A program made the translations under genes and the position numbers. The notes beneath the pieces are model-generated. The model worked only from the letters and a program-made list of their open reading frames with translations, made no database searches and was not told the origin of the DNA. Shown here piece by piece: positions 20,201-29,711 of a stretch of 64,000 nt of DNA (position 1 is its first letter; each line of letters starts with the position of its first letter). Source of the stretch: an uncultured Actinomycetaceae bacterium (GTDB lineage Bacteria > Actinomycetota > Actinomycetes > Actinomycetales > Actinomycetaceae); the NCBI GenBank assembly GCA_902464405.1, contig CABQJD010000003.1, forward strand, positions 119,083 to 183,082. The letters are read 5' to 3'.

Positions 20201-22297
20201 ATTTTGCAGCACGCTCTTATTCCATGCAGGAAGAATATGGAGCGTATGCGCAGTATGATTCCACTGGCTTTGATAAAAATAGAAGGAATCTTTCGGGAAA
20301 CCTGCCGTATCAATAATGCCGAAATAAGAGTTCTTTGGTGAAGGCCATGCTCCTTGTGCGCCAGGAGAAGTGCCGTTCCAGAAAGTTGGCTCCCCGATAT
20401 AATCAAATCCTGTCCACACTGCTGTGCCTGCCACGAAATCTCGTTTAATCACTTCAAGCCATGCTTCAGCGGCAGTAGCTCCCCATCCCACTTTAGAATT
20501 ATCGTAAGAAGTCAGCTGTTTATCAGCTGTCTTGCTGTTATCGCTTGTACGTGAATACACTCCGCGGCTATTTACTGATGATGCAGTTTCTGCTCCATAA
20601 AGCATTGCATGTGGAATCTGCTTATGAATGGAATCGTATTGACTACCGCTCGCATAATTAGCGCCAACTGTGCCAGTCGTACCAGCATCAGTGGCCGAAG
20701 AAACGAGCGATTTCATGACGTTCATTGCAGATGGGTTGCTTTTAATCGCATTATCACCGCGCGTCACAGGGCGCGTGGTATCAATTCCCGCAGCCCACGT
20801 GATCAAATTTGCCTGATGAGAGGAAAAACTATTGATAGTGCACGACGTGCCTTCTTGAATCTCGTTGCCAAGTGACCACATAATCACGCTCGGAGCGTTC
20901 AGATCGCGACGCATCGTCGTTTCAAGATCAAAACGTGCCCACGTACTTCCTTCAGCTACGTTCTCAAGTTTTGTATCTGTAGGCACAGGCTTAGTAAAGA
21001 ATCGTGCATAATCCATCGAGTTGCCGTTTTTAGCGCAATGCAAGCCATCGAAAATTTCTTCGATAAGAAGCATACCTTTCTCATTGGCTAATTCAATAAG
21101 ATCGCGAGATCCTGGATTATGGGTGATACGAATAGTATTCACGCCCATATCTTTGAGGATATCGATTTGGCGCTCAATTGCATCGCGATAAGCTTTAGCT
21201 CCCAGCGCTCCTTGATCGTGATGCATAGAGACGCCTTGGAGTTTCATTTTTTCGCCATTGAGGGCAAATCCAGTGTTGGAATCAAAAGTCAATTTTCTGA
21301 AACCAGTTGCTGTCTCTACAGTATCCAGCGCTGTAGAATCTTCAAAAATTTCAGTTTTCACAACGTATTGAGCAGGATTTTTCAAGCTCCATAGCTTTGG
21401 TGCTTGGGCAGCAAGAGTGGTTGTATCTGTGAGAGTTGCGCCAGCGCCAAGTTGTACAGACTGCTTTGTTGCTGTGCCAATAGCTTCCCCTCCCGCTTTT
21501 GGCATCACAGTATGTTTCACTGTCACTGTTTTTGCAGAGTTTCCGCTGTTAGTCAACATCGTGCTCACATCGAGGTTAAGCGTGCCAGATCCGTTATAGG
21601 AATCGATATTCTTTGCAACCACTTTTACGCCGTTATATCCGATATGAACTGGATCGGTGACGACAAGATCCACATCGCGGTAAATTCCAGAGCCAGAATA
21701 CCAGCGGCTCGATGGCGTCTGATGATTCACTTTCACGGCAATGACGTTGTTTTCCCCGAACTTCACTGCATCCGTGATATCCACAGAAAAAGGCGTATAA
21801 CCATACGGGTGATTAGCAAGCTCTGTGCCATTCACGTAGATCGTGGCGTCCATATAAATACCGTCAAAATTGAGGCTAATACGTTTAGAGCTTAAGGCGC
21901 TCGGAATCTCTACGTTTTTGCGATACCAGCCCACACCGCCTGGCAAATATCCGCTCTCACCTTCCATAGATCGAGAGAAATCTTGCTCGATACTGTAATC
22001 ATGCGGCAGATCAACATTTCGCCACTGAGCATCGTTGTATGCTAGAGCCTCAGCACCCGAGGTATCGCCAAGATTGAATTTCCAGCCGTTATTGAAATTT
22101 TGCGAACGTGCCTTCACATCAACACTATTGACTGGCACATTCTCCGCTGCAGACACCATTTGAGCTGCAGTGCTTAGCGGCGAATAATCCGTTTTGTCTG
22201 TTGCAAACGCTGCTGGCGAGATTCCCATAAACCCGAGGGTGCTGGCAGCTGCCGTAATGAATATACGTTTCGTCATACGTTTAAAACTATCTGTCAT
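17240..22297 (-). CDS. Cell-wall-anchored GH2 beta-galactosidase
   Basis: Secreted exo-beta-galactosidase, 1685 residues, comparable to BbgIII of Bifidobacterium bifidum and BgaA of Streptococcus pneumoniae. A signal peptide (to about residue 32, SPAAFA) precedes the GH2 sugar-binding, Ig-like and TIM-barrel domains. The acid/base Glu is in WSLGNEIQEG (about 479) and the nucleophile Glu in LYGAETASSVNSRG (about 569). Further Ig-like and invasin-like domains follow. Two discoidin-like carbohydrate-binding modules (about 1140-1280 and 1370-1530) precede a Pro/Gly/Asp linker and the sorting signal MPNTG-hydrophobic-RRSRRS. ATG at 22297 has AGGAAAG upstream; an earlier in-frame ATG does not. It would remove terminal galactose from LacNAc and related ends. 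It lies 78 bases after the GH95 gene and may share its transcript. Confidence 0.93.
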   Translation of the reverse strand: MTDSFKRMTKRIFITAAASTLGFMGISPAAFATDKTDYSPLSTAAQMVSAAENVPVNSVDVKARSQNFNNGWKFNLGDTSGAEALAYNDAQWRNVDLPHDYSIEQDFSRSMEGESGYLPGGVGWYRKNVEIPSALSSKRISLNFDGIYMDATIYVNGTELANHPYGYTPFSVDITDAVKFGENNVIAVKVNHQTPSSRWYSGSGIYRDVDLVVTDPVHIGYNGVKVVAKNIDSYNGSGTLNLDVSTMLTNSGNSAKTVTVKHTVMPKAGGEAIGTATKQSVQLGAGATLTDTTTLAAQAPKLWSLKNPAQYVVKTEIFEDSTALDTVETATGFRKLTFDSNTGFALNGEKMKLQGVSMHHDQGALGAKAYRDAIERQIDILKDMGVNTIRITHNPGSRDLIELANEKGMLLIEEIFDGLHCAKNGNSMDYARFFTKPVPTDTKLENVAEGSTWARFDLETTMRRDLNAPSVIMWSLGNEIQEGTSCTINSFSSHQANLITWAAGIDTTRPVTRGDNAIKSNPSAMNVMKSLVSSATDAGTTGTVGANYASGSQYDSIHKQIPHAMLYGAETASSVNSRGVYSRTSDNSKTADKQLTSYDNSKVGWGATAAEAWLEVIKRDFVAGTAVWTGFDYIGEPTFWNGTSPGAQGAWPSPKNSYFGIIDTAGFPKDSFYFYQSQWNHTAHTLHILPAWNKSVLQNKGNGNQKVVVYSDAHAVELFFTDSQGNKKSLGKKEFTQKTTTAGYKYQIYEGEGKSSKESENLYLSWDVPYADGTLSAIAYDAQGKEIKDTKGRSSVSTAGAASKLDVQINKTKLTANNEDLAYAEVAITDAKGTPVPDADNEVTFSTNGICDIAGTDAGKQADHTSYLSKKRNAYNSKVLAIVKAKKSAGNCELTVSAPQLPSVTKTLTVAPAKGSEAGAVIDSYFYPRNYYVQVGTKPVLPSKIDAHFTDGNTESTNVAWAEITEKQYAKAGSLTVSGKTAKGHIVAANVTMLNRVGAVLNYSATTPVGVAPTIPASRPAVLPDGTILNVQFDVTWEKPDESVYAKAGIVTIKGTAKVLDQELPVTATVRVQEGSVTIGESVSAAATLTQDIAADKQSDTLDAIKDGSTAVGSNMSGGANTTAWTNYKNSQDGDDTAAIEFEYATQQTFGEFNVHFFKDSYSARFPDAGTTKFYVKEAKGDDWMLVEATETIASAESPQNVKKYSYSLNKPISATFVKLEIKNKNETLSGRKPCTGITEVELKTAATTTPAHTTSALESLSVNNEKISDAALNSWEYSTPAEKIAQLEAASRDNAAVTILPEYEGIARVIVESEDHETINTFKIYLGKNQPDPANDASRDVPVEKMNIEVGSQANSSGNNSKDSALDGKQSTVWHTPWGSANPINANADNFATKGWAVLILDKPTNLEALRYQPRSDGNNGTITGYQVYVSNSSDPQGDVQADGTRLPANSEYTLAAQGTWADNTDWKLAQFDKVYTAKYVKLVPTATVSDTKPNMFVSAAELRLREPKPQTDLNDAALGFTVSVEPLVVEVDSVDANHPAHPNKVVVKDKDGNALTEGVNYRLTYTADTQIGTAMVTVTGINTHRGELTATYEIKLKETPGGQDPQPDPGVDPDPNPDPGVNPQPGSESGSSATSPDGGSGSAPASNAAKMPNTGSNAAWAVALACILLAGGAFLASRRSRRS

Positions 22298-22375
22298 AAT
22301 TCTTTCCTGCACGTCATTGTGTATATGTTTAGTTGCTATGCGCACAGCGCATTATTGTGCACTTACAAGATTCTC

Positions 22376-25300
22376 TTACCTACTCCCTGCTCCCCTGCCT
22401 CGACGTATACGAGATGCGCTGGCATAGCAAGCAATACCGCTACCCAGAAGGAAGAAAGATCCAAGAATTACTGATGCTATCGTCGCACCAGAAGAAGAAA
22501 GCTGTGGACGATCTGCTGGCGCTACTGGCTCTAACCCTTGTACGCCAGATGATGAACCTCCACTGGGCTGCTGTGGATTGCCAGAATCTGCAGCATTGTC
22601 CTGCGGATTATCTGGAGTGTGCTCGCTTGAATCAGGAAGCTCAGGGCACGGCGTAGGTGCAACATTAAACGTCCACACGCCTTGCGCATTCGGCGCAAGT
22701 TTATATCCTGCTTTCAGCACAGCCGTCACCGTCGCCTTATCGTCTTCGATAGTCTGTGTGTACTTCTCTACGCCTTCGATCAGCTCAGGAAGTATTACCT
22801 CAGCTTTTTCTGCGCACTTTGGAGTAGAGAGAGTCGGCACTTGCGGCGTCACCTCTTGGATCTTTATGAGTGTGTAGGTGTGCCCTGCTTCTGTGGGGAA
22901 TGTGACGTGATCAGCATCAAGCGTTGAAACGCTCACCAGCTTATTAGCAGTTTTATCGAGGAATACTGCATCGCCTGCACCCGTAAATTTGAGCGTTGCC
23001 TGCTTACCTAATACGGAAGTAACGGAAAGATCAGAAATCGTGCCATTTTTCCATTTCATATCTACAACAAAGTTACCCCGAGCAACCAGCCCCTGCGCTG
23101 AACCTTTGGCAGACCACGCATCTGGCAGCGCAGGAAGAAGGTTCATGTAGTTGGCGTACTGCGTATCTCCTTTCGTATATGTTGCGTTAGATTGCAGCAG
23201 CATTTCGTTAATACCAGAGGTATTGCCAAAGTTGCCGTCAATCTGGAAGGGCGGATGAGCATCGAATAAATTCGGATACATCGCATTTTTGAGCTGTTTT
23301 TCAACGAGTTGATATGCATGGTTACCGTCTCCTGTGCGAGCCCATGCGTTAATACGCTGTCCGACTCCCCAGCCAGTGGCGTCGTCACCACGATTCCGTA
23401 GAGAAACTTTTGCTGCATCCATATACTGCGAATTATCGGCAGTAATTAAATCTCCAGGGAATAAACCGAGCATATGCGAAAGATGGCGGTGATTCTTTTG
23501 ATAGCTGCCAATTGGGCTGCCATCAGTCTTTTTACCCAAATCACCTTCAAAGTACCACTCTTTAATTTGCCCGCTGCTGCCGACTTCAATAGGTTTGAGC
23601 AGCGAAAGCGCACAGCTCCACGAACGATTCGCATCAGTACGTGTGAACGTACCGTTATCGTCTTTTGCCCAGTTATCTACCGAGCACGTGCTTGAATTGC
23701 TGACGAGATTAGCATCAGCGCCCAAAGCATTTGCAGCTTCAATCGAATCGTTGAGCAGCTGCCAGACGAGCGAACTTTCATAAGTATTGCCATCAGTACC
23801 AAGCGGACCATGCTCTGGAGAATACGCCACACCAGTGGTAAGACGATACGAGCCATCAGCAGCTTTCTGCCCGCCTTTATGAAGCATATAATTCACATAG
23901 AAATTAGCTTCCTCTTTCAAAAGCGGATAGATCGTATCTTTCAGCAGAGCTTTATCGCCTGAAAATTCGTATGCTTCATATACGTTTTGCAGCAGCCACG
24001 GCATCGCTGCAGGGCTCCACCCCCACGAGAACGTATGCCCGGGAGCCGTCCACCCGTATGCAGTATTTTCTGTGTGTGCCATATAGCCTGCGCCCTCGCC
24101 AATAGGAGTTCCCGTATCGGTGCTAGCTCCAGCGTAAGTTTTCGCTGTCACACGCCCTGGCTCTACTAAGGCTTTAGCGTAGTCAATTAGCGGTTTTGCT
24201 AATTCTCCAAGATTTGCCGAATAGGTTGGCCAATAGTTCATCTGAAGGTTCACGTTCATATGGAAATCCGAGCCCCACGGAGTTGCTCCATGAGCGTTAT
24301 CATCTGCAGTGCTCGACCATATCCCCTGCAGATTTGAGGGCAACTGACTATTTTCTCGCGAAGAGCCAATCGTCACATACCTCCCATACTGATATACCAG
24401 CATTTCCAAAGCGCGCTTTTGAGCAGTACTTGCTGTGCCTGCCTTATAGGCATTGAGCAATGCATCAGTTGCCAGAGATTTTTCTCCCGCAGTTGAATCC
24501 TGCCCCAGATCGATAGTAACCCGCTTATAGAGCTTTGAGTGATCGGCAATATGAGCATTCTTCACTGCAGCGTAGCCTTTATTTGCTGCAGATTGCACAT
24601 ATCCGGCCACCCGCGCATCTAAGCCGCCAGCATCTTCTCCGTTGCGATAGTTCGGATACTCCTGCTTATAGTTAGTTGCTGCAGCTATATAGAGAGTCAC
24701 TCCAGTGGCGCCAGAAATTTTCAATGCACCGCGCGTACCAGCGCCTACACTTCCCACACCATCGTCAAGAACGGCTTTAATTTTTGCATCATAAAGCAAT
24801 CCATTATTGGCAAGAGCGCCTTTGACTGTGAGCGTATCTCCTGAAACTGTGGTTGTTTCACCTGTTTTAGAAAAGCCTGTATTGCTTGGGAAAGTGATAT
24901 TTAGATTGAGAGCTTCTGTTTCGCTTGCGCTCAAGCGCACAACCATCACGTTATCGGGATTCGACACAAAAAACTCGCGCGTATACGTCACATTATCTCG
25001 TGTAAAAGTGACGTCTGCTTTTCCACGGGAAAGATTGAGAGAACGTTTAAAATCTTTGGCGTCAGAATTTGCTGAAAATCCATAATCAATATAGATATTT
25101 CCCCAGTTTTGATACGAGCCTTGCTCTTTAGGATTTTCACCGCCGGTAAGATTGCCGGGATTAACGGTCTGCGCACCAGCTTCAAGCTGTTTATTGAGTG
25201 CACGTAGCGTAGCGCCGTCACGCCCTTTTGCTCCGTTATTGCCGCCATTATATGTGCTAGTGGTGCCAGGACCTCCCGTCCAAAGCGTTTCCTCATTGAA

Positions 25301-26587
25301 TGTAATGCGCTCCCTGCCGATCTCGCCCCACACGGTACCACCAACTTTACCGTTACCAATGGGCAGAGTGTGGCGCTGCCATGTGTCGTTATCTCCGCTA
25401 ATTGTTCCTCCCGAAGCAACATTTCCATTTGAGGTCTGAGAAGCCGGCTGTGCATACCACATCACGTCGTCACCAGAAATATCGCCATCATCTGCAGCGC
25501 CAGACGTACCAGCAACTGTTGCCGTCATACGCGTTGTTACTGTTGGATCAGATACAAGAGCGATAATAATCGGATAATTTCCAACGTTATCTTTAGAAAA
25601 TGCACTGGAATCGATTGTGTATTGATCTGCAGAAAGAACGCTGGTTGCGTTTGTGGCAGTATCTTTCTTGGTGACGACAATGCCTGATGGGTCAAAATCT
25701 TCACCGAGCTTGTAGCGAAGCTTCGGATTTTGCGTCACAGAAATCGTATATGGAGCAACTTGAGGAGTGACGACCAGCTGAGGAGCCATCTCAGAGGTTG
25801 CGCCTTTGAACGATACTGCCCCCTCCGAAGAAATAAAGCGCATCTCCGCACCCTCAGATTCCTGAACGGCAAAAGTAATCGTCTTGTTTCCTGCAGCGAA
25901 CTGGGCTTTCACAATATCGGTGACGTCTATCTCAAGTGTCGTTGTTTTGGTGGGATCAATAGTCAGTGAATCATTCGTATAATAAACACCGCTCTTGAGC
26001 GTCACTTTTTGCGATTTAGCGATCACAGCATCTTTGCTGGAAAAATCTGGACGCGTTGCCCACGTGGCCGAAGCTGGTGGGCAGCTGGCTGCATTATTCG
26101 TGCAGCTGCTCGTACTAACTGCCATCACGTTGACACTATCTGTGGCAGCATCGCTTGGATTGCCTCGGTAGCCAATATACGTGAGCTTCATCTTTGCGCT
26201 CGTTGGCACTTTATCGTATTTGCTCAAATCAAAGGTGATAAGCCCCATTTTGGCGTCTGTGCTATCAGACGTATCTGCGGAGATAAACCCCTCACCAAAC
26301 GTTCCATAATCTCCAGAAGGCTTCAACGCTCCCAGATAGGGTTTATTTACCATCGACTGAGTTTTCTCAGATTGCCACGATTGTAAGGTGGTATCTGCAG
26401 AAGCAAAAATATCTTCGGGCGATTCGGAAGCAGTATCGGCAAAATCTGTCGGATTTGATTCTGGCTGTGTGAGCTCTACGGGATCAGCATAAGCAGCTTG
26501 GGTATGCATTAGTGCATATCCTCCCGAAAATCCAAGCGCAGCCGAAAGAAGTGCAGCTGCGAAACGTGACGCCATTGTCGTTTTCAT
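22376..26587 (-). CDS. Secreted, membrane-tailed GH95 alpha-L-fucosidase
   Basis: 1403-residue enzyme resembling AfcA of B. bifidum, which removes alpha-1,2-linked fucose by inversion. A signal peptide is followed by a DNRLRE-like beta domain (about 45-280), a bacterial Ig-like domain and the GH95 catalytic region. That region opens WYAQPASQ and RHTLPIGNGKVGGTVWGE; it carries MNVNLQMNYWP (conserved Asn residues), GVAYSPEHGPLG (general acid Glu) and FQIDGNFG (Asp about 1117). The C-terminus is hydrophobic with an Arg-rich tail (RIRRGRGAGSR), but no LPXTG-like motif precedes it: PQLSSSGATIAS stands where the motif should be. It is therefore probably membrane-anchored. AAAGGGGAAAT precedes the ATG, with a TTGC-N6-GCAA dyad just upstream. 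Confidence 0.93.
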   Translation of the reverse strand: MKTTMASRFAAALLSAALGFSGGYALMHTQAAYADPVELTQPESNPTDFADTASESPEDIFASADTTLQSWQSEKTQSMVNKPYLGALKPSGDYGTFGEGFISADTSDSTDAKMGLITFDLSKYDKVPTSAKMKLTYIGYRGNPSDAATDSVNVMAVSTSSCTNNAASCPPASATWATRPDFSSKDAVIAKSQKVTLKSGVYYTNDSLTIDPTKTTTLEIDVTDIVKAQFAAGNKTITFAVQESEGAEMRFISSEGAVSFKGATSEMAPQLVVTPQVAPYTISVTQNPKLRYKLGEDFDPSGIVVTKKDTATNATSVLSADQYTIDSSAFSKDNVGNYPIIIALVSDPTVTTRMTATVAGTSGAADDGDISGDDVMWYAQPASQTSNGNVASGGTISGDNDTWQRHTLPIGNGKVGGTVWGEIGRERITFNEETLWTGGPGTTSTYNGGNNGAKGRDGATLRALNKQLEAGAQTVNPGNLTGGENPKEQGSYQNWGNIYIDYGFSANSDAKDFKRSLNLSRGKADVTFTRDNVTYTREFFVSNPDNVMVVRLSASETEALNLNITFPSNTGFSKTGETTTVSGDTLTVKGALANNGLLYDAKIKAVLDDGVGSVGAGTRGALKISGATGVTLYIAAATNYKQEYPNYRNGEDAGGLDARVAGYVQSAANKGYAAVKNAHIADHSKLYKRVTIDLGQDSTAGEKSLATDALLNAYKAGTASTAQKRALEMLVYQYGRYVTIGSSRENSQLPSNLQGIWSSTADDNAHGATPWGSDFHMNVNLQMNYWPTYSANLGELAKPLIDYAKALVEPGRVTAKTYAGASTDTGTPIGEGAGYMAHTENTAYGWTAPGHTFSWGWSPAAMPWLLQNVYEAYEFSGDKALLKDTIYPLLKEEANFYVNYMLHKGGQKAADGSYRLTTGVAYSPEHGPLGTDGNTYESSLVWQLLNDSIEAANALGADANLVSNSSTCSVDNWAKDDNGTFTRTDANRSWSCALSLLKPIEVGSSGQIKEWYFEGDLGKKTDGSPIGSYQKNHRHLSHMLGLFPGDLITADNSQYMDAAKVSLRNRGDDATGWGVGQRINAWARTGDGNHAYQLVEKQLKNAMYPNLFDAHPPFQIDGNFGNTSGINEMLLQSNATYTKGDTQYANYMNLLPALPDAWSAKGSAQGLVARGNFVVDMKWKNGTISDLSVTSVLGKQATLKFTGAGDAVFLDKTANKLVSVSTLDADHVTFPTEAGHTYTLIKIQEVTPQVPTLSTPKCAEKAEVILPELIEGVEKYTQTIEDDKATVTAVLKAGYKLAPNAQGVWTFNVAPTPCPELPDSSEHTPDNPQDNAADSGNPQQPSGGSSSGVQGLEPVAPADRPQLSSSGATIASVILGSFFLLGSGIACYASASRIRRGRGAGSR

Positions 26588-26600
26588 ATTTCCCCTTTTA

Positions 26601-26614
26601 TTGCTTCATTGCAA
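26601..26614. promoter_or_regulatory. TTGC-N6-GCAA dyad upstream of the GH95 gene
   Basis: TTGCTTCATTGCAA on the plus strand, about 14 bases before the GH95 start and next to its ribosome site. The same 14-base dyad, with at most one change, is found in front of the GH84 gene (33684) and the lacto-N-biosidase-like GH20 gene (47798). It could be an operator or a small RNA stem that affects translation. Confidence 0.5.
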
Positions 26615-26663
26615 TGATTTGTGAATTCTACATCGAAATTTTTCGAATACTCTAGGAAGAAAG

Positions 26664-26708
26664 GCTGGTGCCGTAAGATCGATCAGCTCTGCTGCATACA
26701 GCACCAGC
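26664..26708 (-). terminator. Stem-loop after the GH20 hexosaminidase gene
   Basis: GCTGGTGC (26664-26671) pairs with GCACCAGC (26701-26708), extended by AAA/TTT with one bulge. On the minus strand CTTTCTTCC follows. Member of the GCTGGTG family. Confidence 0.55.
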
Positions 26709-26716
26709 TTTCCCAA

Positions 26717-29590
26717 CTATTCGTGCTGACGATGTTTCACCAGCAGTACGCTACCAGCCAGCAAAACAAAAGAAATCAATGCAATAAACCCAGTTTGAGA
26801 TCCTGTAGACGGCATATGGTGAATAGACGCAGAATTTCCATTCTTCACGCTTGATGTAACTGTGCTGTGCGAATCTGCTTCAGGCGTAGGGTTAGGCTCA
26901 CCAGACTCACCAAGATCAGGCTGATCAGGATCCGTGCCTGAATCGGGAACGCCTGGAGGGCATTCTTCCGATACCTTCACAGCCATATCTGCTGCATTCA
27001 GTGCCAACTCAGGTGCACGATCCTTAGCAGGAATCGTTCCCGAGATACGAAGTGTTCCCTCAGTGACAGCATGTGCTGGAGTACCAGTGCCGCCAGTGCA
27101 AATTGGCTGCGTGAGCGTAGCTTTTACCCGAATAATAGAGTTCATCTGCCGCCCAGTAGTTTTTCCTTCATCGCTATAGTTGAATGCTCTATCCATCGTA
27201 TAGCTTAAATGCAGCTGGTGTTCGATGCCCTGCTTATCTATCAGGGAAGCAGTGAGCGGTAAGCGAGAAGTATCGGCAACTGCGACGCCTGGCAGAGCCA
27301 ATAAACCAATATCTACTGCCTGAGTGCTACTTAATGCAGCATTTTTCGCTTGTGCTAGGAAACTATAAGCACCAGCCCATGCCACTGCGTCTGTATCGTT
27401 TGGCGCACTGAGGCGGAACGTCACTCCGCGGTTAATAAGGTCGATACCTCGAGCAGCTAAACGGGAGCGGAAATCATCATAATCTTTAGCGTTATTCTGA
27501 CTCCACGCCACTTCTGCTAGAGCAAAAGTGCGTGGAAACATCACGAATTGAGCATCGTGGTCTGTGCGCAGATGCTCTTGCCACAGCGCGCTTTCCACAC
27601 CAAGCACAGAACTTTCTGCTACCCCAGCTTGCGCCGTAGGATCCCAGTTGTACCAGTTACTAAGCGTGCATCCTTGCGCACAAGCCCATGTAGGACCAAC
27701 CACATCTGATCCTGGGCGCTGTGGATAATAGGCGTTGTTTACAGTGCTCATCAGCACCTTTCCGTTTTTATTTTTTGTAAAACCGGAAAGCGCAGCAGTT
27801 GAGCCAGTCCAGTGCTGCACCACAGATCCTTCAGCTAAGTTATCGGGAGCTTTTTCCAGCGCGTCATTCCACACAATTGGAGTAAAAGATTCTTTACGCG
27901 CTATATCACTCAGCGTGCCGATATAGTTTTTATATCCTTCGCCAGCGCCTGTGGATTCATCGCCACCAATATGGAAATAAGGAAGGGTGACTTCTGCGCG
28001 CAGTGCACTATTCGATATGCTCGCCAATGCATCACTATGCTGCTTAGCGATATCGGCAATCACATGCCGCATGAAGGTATATGTGGCTTCGGATTTCAGA
28101 TCGAGAGTGCCAAAGCCATCTTTCCCGTCAACAAATGGAGCAGTAGTTGTTGCTCCAGCTGGCGGCTTTGGGCTAGCGCCAGCAGTATTAAGCTCTGGGA
28201 TAGCGTGCAGCGCCGAATTCGTATGCCCAGGTCCATCAACTTCAGTGATAACTGCAATACCTCGGCTCGCAGCATAACGAATAATATCTGCATAATCAGC
28301 TTTAGTGTAGTAGCCAGTGCGCCCAGCTTCGGGAGCCATGTGAGAACTGCCTGCCATATAAGAGGTAAGGCTTGATTTCTTAATAAGCTGCTCGTAATCG
28401 ATTGAATCGCCAGCGTCTTTTCCATCATTGGAAATTTCTAAACGCCACCCTTGATCTTCTGAAATATGCATATGCAGCACATTGAGCTTCAAAGCGCTCA
28501 TTAAATCAACATATTTTTTAATTTCATCAACTGGAATAAAAGAACGGCACGGATCGAGCATCACTCCACGCCACGCATACCGCGGAGCATCAATAATCGT
28601 TACTTGAGGCACAGTAGCAAGCTCAGCTACCTGAGCTTGTGCAGAAGCCCAAGGGCCGATCAGCTGAATCAACGACTGCACAGCCCACATTGCGCCGCGC
28701 ACGCTTGATGCAGTAATAGCAATATCTTTATCGGTGACGACGAGTTTATAAGATTCATTTGCTTGCCCTTTAGGCGCTTTGAAATTAGGGTCAAGGTCTA
28801 TACGCATTGCACAATCGCTGCGTACAGGAAGTGCAAGACTATAAGACGCTTCCAACGTCTCACGCAAAATATCTGATGCTGGTTCGAGATCTTTCGAACT
28901 TAAAGAGATGCACGTATCTGACGCAAAAACGAAAGGATCTGCACTTTTGCTAATATCTACACTCAGCGGCTTTGGCGTAATACTATTTGCATCATTGGTC
29001 AGCGGCTGCCCGATCATTTCTCCATTTACTGCCAATTCCCACAGCGAAAGAGAAAAGTTTTGACTTTTCTTAGTTGCAGTCAAACGAAGATAATGCGCAG
29101 TGACAGGACTTTGCAGCACTGTCGTCACTTTTTCCGTCTGCTTAGTAGCTTTTAAACCATCTGCGATTTTTTGCCACGATACGCCATCTTTCGAAACTTC
29201 AAGATAGTACGAGGTTGCAAACGTATTGCCCCATTGCGCTGCTACAGAATCGATGCGAACTTCAGCAGGAAATTCATATTGAATCCACCAAGGCCCATTC
29301 CCACCATTGGCACTCCAGCGTGAAGCATCGGCAGCATTATGAATAGCAGGAGGCACAGCATGCCCATTTGCTGCGCGATCAGCAGGTGCCCATACGCCGT
29401 CTGCTGCACGTGCAGGAGCGAATTTTCCTGCAACTTCTTGCCCACTTGCCGTAACGACAGCTTTTAATGCAAGATTTTCAGATTCCTCTGCAGCAGCAGG
29501 AATCACCATTAACGCGCTCAAACTAAGCAGTGTGAGAACGCTCGTAAGAGTTGCTGCCAGCATACGCTTATACACAGATATTATCCCCAT
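26717..29590 (-). CDS. Cell-wall-anchored GH20 beta-N-acetylhexosaminidase
   Basis: 957-residue secreted exo-hexosaminidase. The signal peptide ends near PAAAEE. A discoidin-like carbohydrate-binding module (about 38-195, WWIQYEFPAEVRIDS) is followed by a GH20b domain and the GH20 barrel. That barrel starts YAWRGVMLDPCRSFIP with HMHISEDQGWRLE and the catalytic pair in FHIGGDEST (Asp544-Glu545), which uses substrate-assisted catalysis. The C-terminus carries MPSTG, a membrane stretch and KHRQHE for sortase anchoring. It would release terminal beta-GlcNAc or GalNAc. ATG at 29590 has AGGGGAAAG upstream; an earlier in-frame start lacks one. Confidence 0.93.
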   Translation of the reverse strand: MGIISVYKRMLAATLTSVLTLLSLSALMVIPAAAEESENLALKAVVTASGQEVAGKFAPARAADGVWAPADRAANGHAVPPAIHNAADASRWSANGGNGPWWIQYEFPAEVRIDSVAAQWGNTFATSYYLEVSKDGVSWQKIADGLKATKQTEKVTTVLQSPVTAHYLRLTATKKSQNFSLSLWELAVNGEMIGQPLTNDANSITPKPLSVDISKSADPFVFASDTCISLSSKDLEPASDILRETLEASYSLALPVRSDCAMRIDLDPNFKAPKGQANESYKLVVTDKDIAITASSVRGAMWAVQSLIQLIGPWASAQAQVAELATVPQVTIIDAPRYAWRGVMLDPCRSFIPVDEIKKYVDLMSALKLNVLHMHISEDQGWRLEISNDGKDAGDSIDYEQLIKKSSLTSYMAGSSHMAPEAGRTGYYTKADYADIIRYAASRGIAVITEVDGPGHTNSALHAIPELNTAGASPKPPAGATTTAPFVDGKDGFGTLDLKSEATYTFMRHVIADIAKQHSDALASISNSALRAEVTLPYFHIGGDESTGAGEGYKNYIGTLSDIARKESFTPIVWNDALEKAPDNLAEGSVVQHWTGSTAALSGFTKNKNGKVLMSTVNNAYYPQRPGSDVVGPTWACAQGCTLSNWYNWDPTAQAGVAESSVLGVESALWQEHLRTDHDAQFVMFPRTFALAEVAWSQNNAKDYDDFRSRLAARGIDLINRGVTFRLSAPNDTDAVAWAGAYSFLAQAKNAALSSTQAVDIGLLALPGVAVADTSRLPLTASLIDKQGIEHQLHLSYTMDRAFNYSDEGKTTGRQMNSIIRVKATLTQPICTGGTGTPAHAVTEGTLRISGTIPAKDRAPELALNAADMAVKVSEECPPGVPDSGTDPDQPDLGESGEPNPTPEADSHSTVTSSVKNGNSASIHHMPSTGSQTGFIALISFVLLAGSVLLVKHRQHE

Positions 29591-29664
29591 TGATCTTTCC
29601 CCTGTCTCGCACACCTTACTTCACATTTACGAAGATGCGGAGCTTATATATTTTGCTAAGTTGA

Positions 29665-29704
29665 AGCTGGTGCTGCGCATAAGAGTTTAGGCGCAACACC
29701 AGCT
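29665..29704 (-). terminator. Stem-loop after the GH84 gene
   Basis: AGCTGGTGcTGCGC (29665-29678) pairs with GCGCAaCACCAGCT (29691-29704); one mismatch. No clear T tract, so it may be a processing or non-canonical termination hairpin. Member of the GCTGGTG family. Confidence 0.55.
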
Positions 29705-29711
29705 ACATCAG

